Below are positions 54,881-63,400 of a stretch of 64,000 nucleotides of DNA, piece by piece; within the stretch, counting starts at the first letter, position 1, and each line of letters starts with the position of its first letter. The position numbers and the translations under genes are program-made. Source of the stretch: Bin80 sp965215475 (GTDB lineage: Bacteria; Bacteroidota; Rhodothermia; Rhodothermales; Bin80); contig OZ244061.1 in assembly GCA_965215475.1 (NCBI GenBank), positions 2,294,001-2,358,000 on the forward strand, read 5' to 3'. Below the pieces are notes generated by a model. That model was not told the origin of the DNA. It saw only the letters and a list, made by a program, of their open reading frames with translations, and searched no databases.

Positions 54881-56740
54881 ATGAGAATCCCCGATCATAT
54901 TGTAGAGCAGGTGCGCGAGAGCTCAGATATTCTGAGTGTGGTTCAGGATTATGTGCGGATGAAAAAAGCGGGTTCGAATTATGTAGGGTTGTGTCCATTT
55001 CACGAAGAAAAGACTCCATCCTTTAATGTGAACCCATCCAAGGGGATCTTCAAGTGTTTCGGATGTGGTAAAGGAGGAAATGTCTTGACATTCGTGATGG
55101 AGATTGAAAGGCTAGACTTTCTGGATGCGGTACGCTGGCTTGCAGATCGCTCAGGAATAAAAATTCCAGAGCAGGGAGTAGGTCGTGAGGCATTTCAAAA
55201 GAACGAAGCAATCTATCATGCTCTCCGATTCGCATCGGAATACTTCAGCCAACAACTTCGGTCCTCTGAATCTGGTGCACGAGCTCGTGCATATTTGCAG
55301 GATCGTGGATTGACAGAGAAAACGATTGAGCGATTCCAACTAGGTTATGCACCCGATTTATGGGATGGTCTCCTCAAGGCGGCAGAAGGTAGGCATATCA
55401 AGCCAGAGTCTCTAGAGAAGGCCGGACTGGTCAAAGCACGGGAAAATGGAGGGTATTATGATCGATTTCGAAACCGGGTGATCTTTCCGGTCTGGTCTCA
55501 TATCGGAAAGATTATAGGGTTTGGTGGTCGGGCCCTGGAAGAAGGGCCGAAAATACCGAAGTACCTTAACTCTCCAGAAACCGAGGTCTACCGCAAAAGC
55601 TACGTACTGTATGGACTCTATCAAGCAAAAAGGGAAGCGCGGCAGCAGAATAGGATTCTTCTGGTAGAAGGGTACACGGACGTCCTAACATTGGATCAGG
55701 CAGGGGTAGGATCTGTGGCATGCTGCGGAACCGCGCTCACGCCCCAACAGGTAAAGTTATTGGGACGATATGTGAATGAAATCCAATTACTCTATGATGC
55801 AGATACGGCGGGAGCTGAAGCAACCGAACGTGCCATTGACTGTGTTCTCCAAAATAGGCTGGACGCAAGTGTTTTGTCATTACCAGAAGGAGAAGATCCA
55901 GATTCATTTGTCCGAAAACAGGGGGCAGATGAATTCAAAAACTTCCTTCAGGCTGAGATAAAAGATTGGCTTGTGTACCTGTACGGTTCTGCAAAACAGA
56001 AGAATGCACTCAGTACGCCCCAAGGGATACGGAATGAAATTTCCAGAGTGGCAGAGCGAATTACATGGTTACCCGATCAACTTCTGCAAAAAATATATAT
56101 CCAAAAGGTAGGGCAACTGTTTGGTATTCTAGAGGGAGATATAGCACAAGAGGTTGCAAGGCATAATAGGCATCGTCGAAAATCCTCTGAAACAGTCCTG
56201 GAGCAAATTGAAAATTTTGATTCCGTTGAATCAATTCCAGAGCCGGAGAGAAAGCTCTTGGAGCTCATGCTTGAAGAAGGATTTCCCATGATTGAATATA
56301 TCCTTTGGAACATGGGCATAGAGGAGTTTCAGGAAGGTACATCCCGAGAGCTCGTAGAAGCTCTGATAACCATTTACCATGAGCATAGTGAAGAGACCGA
56401 TCAACTAGAAGCCATTGATCTTGGGAAGCTCAACCTCAGTCCACTCGGTCGACAGTTGGCTGCCGGCCTTCTGATCCGCCAGCATGAGGTTTCCCAAAAA
56501 TGGGTAGAGAAAAAAATTGATGTTCCCAGACTGAATCAAAATCCAAAGCGAATCGCGATGGATTGTATGCGTCGAGTTAAAAGGCAGCTGATCAAACAAG
56601 AGTTGAAAAATCTTACCTCCAGTATCATGAGTGCTGAAGAAGGGAGTGAGGCTCAATTCGAACTACAGGAAGAGTATCTCAAGAGGAATCAGTACCTACT
56701 TTCTCTTGAGAGAGATGATATTTTTGTGGATGAAACCTGA
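54881..56740 (+). CDS. dnaG: DNA primase
   Basis: 619 residues. N-terminal CHC2 zinc finger (CPFHEEKTPSFNVNPSKGIFKCFGCGKGGN read as C...H...C..C), catalytic core with the DnaG-type IGFGGRAL and the TOPRIM domain (LLVEGYTDVLTLDQAG, LLYDADTAG), and a helical C-terminal domain that binds DnaB helicase. It makes the RNA primers for replication. Monocistronic except for the tiny lipoprotein in front. Confidence 0.96.
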   Translation: MRIPDHIVEQVRESSDILSVVQDYVRMKKAGSNYVGLCPFHEEKTPSFNVNPSKGIFKCFGCGKGGNVLTFVMEIERLDFLDAVRWLADRSGIKIPEQGVGREAFQKNEAIYHALRFASEYFSQQLRSSESGARARAYLQDRGLTEKTIERFQLGYAPDLWDGLLKAAEGRHIKPESLEKAGLVKARENGGYYDRFRNRVIFPVWSHIGKIIGFGGRALEEGPKIPKYLNSPETEVYRKSYVLYGLYQAKREARQQNRILLVEGYTDVLTLDQAGVGSVACCGTALTPQQVKLLGRYVNEIQLLYDADTAGAEATERAIDCVLQNRLDASVLSLPEGEDPDSFVRKQGADEFKNFLQAEIKDWLVYLYGSAKQKNALSTPQGIRNEISRVAERITWLPDQLLQKIYIQKVGQLFGILEGDIAQEVARHNRHRRKSSETVLEQIENFDSVESIPEPERKLLELMLEEGFPMIEYILWNMGIEEFQEGTSRELVEALITIYHEHSEETDQLEAIDLGKLNLSPLGRQLAAGLLIRQHEVSQKWVEKKIDVPRLNQNPKRIAMDCMRRVKRQLIKQELKNLTSSIMSAEEGSEAQFELQEEYLKRNQYLLSLERDDIFVDET

Positions 56741-57001
56741 AGTAGTTGAAGCAAAAAGTTCAGCAATCAAGAACTAGTTGAGCAACTAAATTCGTAAGCC
56801 GTTAGTGGGAACTGCTGTCACATTATTTGCATCCCTTATAAGATACAGGGGAATTCACGCGAGAAGGCTAAAATAGTTCCACTACACTCATTGCGATTCA
56901 CTATCATTTAATATTTATTTAACAATTAGGTAACATTAAATATGGTATGCTATCTTATTAGCACTACTTCACATTCACATAACACATTAACCTTCGAGAC
57001 C
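56741..57001. other. Gap between dnaG and the peptide gene
   Basis: 261 bases, AT-rich near 56900-56990, where the promoter for the peptide and propeller genes is expected. No RNA gene recognised. Confidence 0.35.
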
Positions 57002-57261
57002 ATGAAAACTTTCAGATCTCGTTTTTTAACATTAACCATTTCTGAGCTATGGCATTGGCTGTAATGATGATTGCACCTGCCTTAACGGGGGCATTCATCC
57101 AGCAGGATACAATGCCTGTACCTCAGGAAGCCTGTGCCGCAGGTATAGAAAACTGTTGCGTATATGATGCTTATTGCGGTGGCCCAGATGGGCCAAAGGG
57201 ATATGAACTTTACGGCGGAGCCTGTTCCGAGCGAGACAGACAAATGGACGGCCCTAGGTAA
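57002..57261 (+). pseudogene. Small secreted Cys-rich peptide (locus 2), leader possibly frameshifted
   Basis: The main frame from ATG 57049 gives a hydrophobic start (MALAVMMIAPALTGAF) and a tail with five cysteines (EACAAGIENCCVYDAYC, GGAC). It lacks the usual basic n-region, but the preceding ATG at 57002 encodes MKTFRSRFLTLTISEL in another frame; a single base inserted around 57047 would join them into a full signal peptide. An in-frame TGA lies one codon before 57049. If 57049 is a true start the gene is intact. The stop overlaps the next ATG (TAATG), so it is coupled to the propeller lipoprotein. Confidence 0.5.
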
Positions 57262-58355
57262 TGACCCATCCCATGTATCGGCTACTACTAGCTTTTGTGT
57301 CATCAGTCGCCGCGCTAGGGGGATGTGTTTTTTCATCTTCCTCCCCTCCAAGTCCTTTCCTTGTTGAATTTTCCACGGACACTCTCCTTACGCATGCACT
57401 GCAGGGAGATTTGTTCATTGACAGTGATTCCTTGGGTCTTCCTACAGACATGGTCGTAGGAAAAAAGTACATATTTATAGGTGATCCGCAAGCAGGCCAC
57501 TCAGTCGCAATCTTTGACAAAGAATCAGGTGATTTTGTAGCTCAGACGGGTGTCAAGGGAGAAGGAGCGCGAGAGATATCTTTTTTATGGTCAATGAGTT
57601 TTAAGCCAGGTAGCGACGCGGGGTGGGTATATGATCCTCCGAGGACAGCAAAATACTTGGAGGACACAACCATCACCACAAAATCCCTTCGGCTGACAGG
57701 CGGAGGACATCCAATCGACCCAGTGTGGGTCATTGGAGACACCATAATTTCCTCAGGATTGTATGAATCTGGCAGATTAGGTCTGTACGCTCCCAACGGG
57801 GAATTTATCAGAACTCTTGGCTCTATTCCCGAGGGTGAACCAGATATCCCTGTATCTGTTCTTCAATATGCATATGAGGCCATCCTGAAGACCAACTCAA
57901 CGGGGACTAGAATTGTAGCTGCATCACTAAATACAGACAGAATTGAAATTTTTGATACTTCAAAAATGCTTCATCTCGTACGTGGACCGGGCTTCCATGA
58001 ACCTCTGTTTAGTGTTGCAGGACCTGCTTTTGAGGGAGGAGGGCCGCGGACGATTATTGAAAGCGAAACGACTCAGGGTTATGTTAGTGTAGCTGTCACG
58101 GATCAGTTCATATTTGCCTTGTATTCTGGTAGGACTAGAGGATGGATTCGTAGTCAAGCATACTATTCTCCGCCCGGCCGGATTGCTGTTGTTTTTACTT
58201 GGACAGGGACTCCCGTTGGAGTACTTGAACTACAAGACGGAGCAGTGCAAATAGGAGTTGCCAGAGATGGGGAATATCTCTATGCGATTTATCGCAGACC
58301 GATTCCAATGGTCTTGCGTTATGAGGTTCCTGCCATGTACCAGACAGGTATCTGA
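57261..58355 (+). CDS. 6-bladed beta-propeller lipoprotein (locus 2)
   Basis: 364 residues with lipobox ALGGC (Cys22) and propeller-like repeats (VAIFDKESGDFVAQTGVKGEGARE, RLGLYAPNGEFIRTLGS, RDGEYLYAIYRR in parts). Like the protein at 10580-11770 it belongs to the Bacteroidota propeller lipoproteins. Its ATG overlaps the stop of the Cys-rich peptide (TAATG), so translation is probably coupled. Function unknown; the repeated pairing suggests that peptide and lipoprotein act together at the cell envelope. Confidence 0.78.
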   Translation: MTHPMYRLLLAFVSSVAALGGCVFSSSSPPSPFLVEFSTDTLLTHALQGDLFIDSDSLGLPTDMVVGKKYIFIGDPQAGHSVAIFDKESGDFVAQTGVKGEGAREISFLWSMSFKPGSDAGWVYDPPRTAKYLEDTTITTKSLRLTGGGHPIDPVWVIGDTIISSGLYESGRLGLYAPNGEFIRTLGSIPEGEPDIPVSVLQYAYEAILKTNSTGTRIVAASLNTDRIEIFDTSKMLHLVRGPGFHEPLFSVAGPAFEGGGPRTIIESETTQGYVSVAVTDQFIFALYSGRTRGWIRSQAYYSPPGRIAVVFTWTGTPVGVLELQDGAVQIGVARDGEYLYAIYRRPIPMVLRYEVPAMYQTGI

Positions 58356-58565
58356 CTGATTTGGTAGGTTGGAACATAATGATTGTATCGGCAGTGACAC
58401 TTGTATCATGCAATCGGCTTGGGGGCAGGGTTGCACTCAGAAAACATCGAAATTGATTCGCCTCTGCTAACCTGTATGGTCATCTATGCAATAGGCTCAG
58501 TAGAGAGGTCTTTTCCCCGATCTGTATCCGATGGAGCAGAACTTGGAAGATCTGCCAAATCAGAA

Positions 58566-59009
58566 TCAGTAATAGCGTTCAAGACGATCGGGTGCCTCCG
58601 CATCGTAGTCTTTGGGGATCCAATAGGTCTCCGCATCCGGATCAAGCTTGCGACGAAGAGGATCCTTTCCAAAGAGTCGCATCAGTAAGCCAATCGGGAT
58701 AAATAGCACGATAAACATCACAGTCAGGATGACCCTCGTCATAATGAAACCCAGAACCAGAGCCAGAGCCATCCATGGTTTGTAAAGAGGTCGTAAGAGG
58801 TTCGGAGCAATCAGTCCAATGCTCAAGATCAATCCGCCAATCCCTGCAACGAATACGAATCCCGAGATGTCACGCCAGTGAAGTACTCCGGCAATGATTA
58901 GCAGTGCAATCCCAAGCGTAAGCCCAAAAGAGCGCAGTTTCTTGGGGGCAGTATCAAGAGATTGTAATTCTTCACGAAGCACGTTCGTACGCGATAGCCT
59001 GTTGTACAA
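58566..59009 (-). CDS. SxtJ-family membrane protein
   Basis: 147 residues with three or four hydrophobic helices (FGLTLGIALLIIAGVL, VFVAGIGGLILSIGLIAP, FIMTRVILTVMFIVLFIPIGLLMRLFG in parts) and the typical C-terminus KLDPDAETYWIPK. SxtJ-family proteins are small membrane proteins, usually next to a DUF5989 protein and a carbamoyltransferase, none of which is here. The start overlaps the GATase gene by 38 bases. Function unknown. Confidence 0.75.
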   Translation of the reverse strand: MYNRLSRTNVLREELQSLDTAPKKLRSFGLTLGIALLIIAGVLHWRDISGFVFVAGIGGLILSIGLIAPNLLRPLYKPWMALALVLGFIMTRVILTVMFIVLFIPIGLLMRLFGKDPLRRKLDPDAETYWIPKDYDAEAPDRLERYY

Positions 59010-59658
59010 GATTATGGAATAGGGAATAAGCCTGCATTCGCTCTGGATGAAATTGGACTCCGATATGAGTACCGTCTACATTTTCGATGGCTTCAATGAT
59101 GCCGTCTGAGCATTGGGAACTCACAATGTAGCCGGTTCCTGGATCACAGATCGCCTGGAAATGGCGGGAGTTGGCAACCTTCACGTCGGAATCCCAGACC
59201 TTTTCCAAGTGAGTGTTGGGGAGAATTTCGATGGGATGGTCAGTGGCACCTCGCTTTTCGCTATGCACACCGGCTTCATTGACCTGATTTTCGACGTCGG
59301 CATAAAGGATCCCGCCAGCTCGAACTGCTAGCAATTGCATGCCATAGCAAATTCCAAGGATCGGTAGATTCCGTTCCGTGGCCACATCCAGAATCAAGTT
59401 GTCAGAGATCCATCGCCTAGGATTGACGGGGGCCAGCTGTGCAGGGAGTGTTCCAATCATGTGTTTCGTGATACCGGGGCCGCCAGGAATGATAAGTCCC
59501 TGAATAAAATCACAGATCCGTTTTGCTTCAGACAAAGAATTCGCCAGTGGCAGAAGTATTGGTTGCCCCTGAGCCGCCCTGACGGCACTTACATAGGTAT
59601 GATCAAGCCGATACTGTTCATCTTCAAAAGAAGTGGTTATACCAATGCGTGGATTCAT
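58972..59658 (-). CDS. Class I glutamine amidotransferase-like protein (PuuD / gamma-glutamyl-GABA hydrolase family)
   Basis: 228 residues. The nucleophile elbow GICYGMQLLAV holds the catalytic Cys, with the partner His/Glu in GVQFHPERM. Start PRIGITTSFEDEQYRL and LPLANS fit the peptidase C26 (PuuD) group, which cleaves gamma-glutamyl bonds. The true substrate is unknown. Overlaps the Smr gene by 4 bases. Confidence 0.85.
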   Translation of the reverse strand: MNPRIGITTSFEDEQYRLDHTYVSAVRAAQGQPILLPLANSLSEAKRICDFIQGLIIPGGPGITKHMIGTLPAQLAPVNPRRWISDNLILDVATERNLPILGICYGMQLLAVRAGGILYADVENQVNEAGVHSEKRGATDHPIEILPNTHLEKVWDSDVKVANSRHFQAICDPGTGYIVSSQCSDGIIEAIENVDGTHIGVQFHPERMQAYSLFHNLVQQAIAYERAS

Positions 59659-59987
59659 CGGGGACGGAGGTTACGCAAATTTATATAGCCAGGGGGATGA
59701 CGGTTTCCCCTTTTTCGTAACGCAACAATCATATGGCCATCGGACTTGAATGAACCACTGATATGGAGGGTAAGAGCTCCACTGTCAATCAACTCGGTGA
59801 GTGCAGATTTGATGGTACGTTTCCCAGGGGTGGAGGTGGATTTTCCATGGATCAATCGGACCGAATCTCGACCTCGCCGCGCAGATTCAATAATGAGTTG
59901 GCGAGATAGGTGCAGCGCTTCATGGACGGTGCAGCCATGTAAGTCCAGTTCTGGACGGGTGCCATCATCGGTCAGGCGAGGTTTCAT
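59655..59987 (-). CDS. Small Smr-domain protein
   Basis: 110 residues, essentially one Smr domain: LDLHGCTVHEAL, VRLIHGKST and a basic C-terminus. Smr domains occur in MutS2 and in small nicking-endonuclease-like proteins; acting on DNA or RNA is likely. Its start overlaps the arsC stop and its stop overlaps the GATase start, each by 4 bases (ATGA). Confidence 0.85.
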   Translation of the reverse strand: MKPRLTDDGTRPELDLHGCTVHEALHLSRQLIIESARRGRDSVRLIHGKSTSTPGKRTIKSALTELIDSGALTLHISGSFKSDGHMIVALRKRGNRHPPGYINLRNLRPR

Positions 59988-60403
59988 GATGGAGATGGTC
60001 GAAAGTAGTCTTCAACCCAATGGTGTATTTGTTTACGCACACGCCGAAAAGTTGCTAGCTTTTCCGCATCGGAGCCATTAGTCGCGCGGGGATCCTCAAA
60101 ACGCTGATGAATATTGTTTCCAGCGGGAACGAACGGACATGCTTCACGCGCAGAATCACAGACGGTTACAACGGTGTCCAGGTTCATGGACAGGAATTCA
60201 TGAATGTTTTTGGAAGAATGACTTTGAATGTCAATCCCAATTTCCTCCATAGCAAGAATTGCAAATGGACTCACACCGCCTGGCTGGGTTCCCGCACTAT
60301 AAACGTCATAGTAGCCACCATAAAGGTGTTTGAGTAAACCTTCCGCCATTTGTGAGCGAGAGGAATTATGCGTACAAACAAATAATACAGTCAGCTTATT
60401 CAT
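59984..60403 (-). CDS. arsC: Arsenate reductase-like low-molecular-weight phosphatase (ArsC)
   Basis: About 139 residues from the ATG at 60403; an earlier in-frame ATG at 60448 lies inside dnaE. The P-loop VCTHNSSRSQMAE is the LMW-PTP/thioredoxin-linked ArsC type (C-x5-S-R-S), with later VCDSAREACPFVP providing the two extra Cys residues of thioredoxin-coupled arsenate reductase. It reduces arsenate to arsenite. No efflux gene is nearby; its position directly behind dnaE (8-base overlap) suggests constitutive expression. Confidence 0.87.
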   Translation of the reverse strand: MNKLTVLFVCTHNSSRSQMAEGLLKHLYGGYYDVYSAGTQPGGVSPFAILAMEEIGIDIQSHSSKNIHEFLSMNLDTVVTVCDSAREACPFVPAGNNIHQRFEDPRATNGSDAEKLATFRRVRKQIHHWVEDYFRPSPS

Positions 60404-63400
60404 GAGGTGTTTTCTCTTTCCATTCAAGATGAATGCTCTGTATTCCAAATGTAGATTTCAAGCTTGAGATGACATCGGAATTCGCCTCAACGGTGGTGTT
60501 TTGACTGACAAATTTTAATTCATGACCATTTTCTTCAATCTGGAAAAAGAGCTTCTTTTTCCCAGGATTCTTTCTGCAGATTTGAATGAAATGATCCAGA
60601 TCCGCATCCTTTAGTTCGGAAAAATCTAGAGAGATCACAATATTATCGAGAAATTCTCCGCGTATTTTGTCTAGTGGGATAATACGACGAGCAAGGATTT
60701 TGAGTGACCCGCCACTTTCTTCGATCTCTCCAGAAGCAGTAACGAGGGAATTTTCAGTGAGAAACTCTTTCGCCTCTTCATGGACAGTAGGAAAGCATAC
60801 AAGCTCTGCCTGTCCCGTGCGATCTTCTAGGATTGCGGAGGACATCAAATCTCCTTTTCGAGTTTTTCTAGGCTTGATGTGGGTGATCACGCCACATACA
60901 GAGCGGTACAGCTTTTCATCACTCTTGGAAGCTATGGTGGCAATCCCCGCCAGATCAGAGTCCGAAGAGGAGCGCTGTTCAATTTCCCATCCATCCAGAG
61001 GGTGCCCAGAGATATAAAAACCAGCCAGTTCCCGCTCCTTTGCAAGTACTTTCGTTTGGGGCCACTTTGCACATACGGGCAAATTTGGTTCGGGTCTCTC
61101 GGTAATCGAATCTTCGTCCGCAAACAGGAAACCTTGTCCAAGAGCCTCATCACGCCTTGCATGTTCTGCATAATGAATGGCAAGGTCGAGGGCCTCAACG
61201 ATTTGTGCACGATGATCCCCGAATCGATCTAGAGCACCTACATATGCAAGAGACTCAAGTGATTTTTTATTGAGAATGCGTGGATCCAGGCGTTTGACAA
61301 ATTGAAACAGGGTTTTTGCAGGTCCCATCTTATCCCGGCTGGATACGATATGATCAACGGCGGTTCGGGCGACGCCTTTGACAGAGGAAAGTCCAAAGTG
61401 GATCGTTCCATTCTCATCTACGGAAAAATCTTCCCTGCTATGGGTGACCGAGGGGGGCTGAGGTTGCAGGTCAAGGCGCCGTGCTTCATTCAACATTGTG
61501 ATGAATTTGTCAGAATCTCCTGAAGCATTCGACATAGCCGCGGCCATAAATTCAGCGGTATGATGTGTCTTCAAGTAAGCCGTCTGGTACGCCACAAGTG
61601 AATACGCAACACTATGGCTGTTGTGTACGACAAAGCCATTTGCAATGTAGTTATGGTCTTTCTCTACAGTGAGGTCGTACGTATGCGCATATCCGGCAGG
61701 AATGATTTGTACGATGTTGTCCCAAATGATTTTTACACCGGTACCAAGAAGAGTATTTCCGTCTTCATATTTAGTGGAACCTGCCGGGGATTCGTATTCA
61801 ATGGTTGCGATCTGATCCCCCAAGGAAAGATTTTCAAGGTGCTGCCAATCCCCATGTATACGGAATCGATGCGTAGAGGTTGTACGAATTCGTCGTCCGG
61901 CCTGCGTCACTACCTCAAAAACCTGTTTAAATCCATTATAGTAAACAGCTTCTACATTACGGGGAACCAGTAGCCCATCATTTGCAAGGGCGTAGACCTG
62001 AAATCCCTCCCAACCCTTTTCGTGCAGTTGGCGGACCGTGATCTGTACTCCCCTGTTTGCATCCATAATGAGGGTCGATTCTTCGATACATTTATTGAAT
62101 CCATAACCCGCAAACTTGTCCATCATTTCAAAGACATCTTCCGCCGTTTTCTCAGGAATCCCGCGTTCTTTTGCTCCCTCAATAAATCGATTCCTTTGGG
62201 CCTTCATTACCGATTTTTTCTTTTTCCCCATCGCTCGGCGTAAAACATCTGCTGCTCCAAGCGAATAGCCTCCCATGACCTGTGCGATTTGCATGACCTG
62301 TTCCTGGAAGACAGGGAGTCCATAGGTAGACTTCAATACCGGTTCTAGGATCTCGTGAGGATATTCGACTTTTTCTTGACCATGTTTGCGCCGGATATAA
62401 TTAGGAATTAAGTCCATCGGCCCGGGGCGGTACAGTGCATTCATCGCGATTAAATCATCCAGCGATGTGGGCTTTAGCTGCGCAAGCCATTTGCGCATAC
62501 CATCCGATTCAAACTGAAAGATGCCGTAAGTATCCGCTCGTTGAAAAAGTTCAAATGTAGGAACATCGTCCAGAGGAAGAGTATCCATATCGAGTACCTT
62601 CCCAGTACGATCTTCTATAATATTGCAGATGTTTTTGATGATGGTCAGGGTTGAAAGTCCCAGAAAATCCATCTTGAGTAATCCAAAATCTTCAACCCAA
62701 TCTCCGGAGTACTGGGTTGTAAGAACCTGCTCTTCCTTATTCTTCGTGGTGGCAACAGGGATATAATCGCTAACGGTTCCGGGTGCAATAATGACTCCTG
62801 CAGCATGAACTCCTGTGTGCCGTGCACATCCTTCCAGAACTCGTGAAGCCTTGATAAGAGTTGTGAGCTCTTTTCGGTCAGATTTCGGTAATTTTTTGAG
62901 TTCTGGCACGGTTTTCAAGGCCTCGTCCAGACTGGTCCCATAGGGGATAGATTTGGCAATCTTATCCGCCTCCTGAAGGGGGATCCTGAGAACTCTCGCG
63001 ACATCTCGAATGACCGTACGGGCACCCATCGTACCGAAAGTGACGATCTGGCTGACGTTTCGATCCCCATATTTTTTGATTACATAATCAATCACCTTTG
63101 CTCGTCCGTGGTCGTCGAAGTCAATATCAATATCCGGCATGGAAATGCGCTCCGGGTTTAAGAAGCGCTCAAAGAGTAGATTGTATTTGAGAGGATCTAC
63201 GCTCGTAATTCCAAGACAGTAGGCCACGGCACTGCCGGCTGCCGAACCCCGCCCGGGGCCTACGGATACGTTCATTTCACGAGCAGCAGTGGTAAAATCC
63301 TGTACGATCAGGAAATAACCTGCGTACCCCATTTCTTTTATGATCCCCAATTCGCTGCGCAGGCGATCCTGCACCGCTTCGGAGAACTCCGGATATCTTT

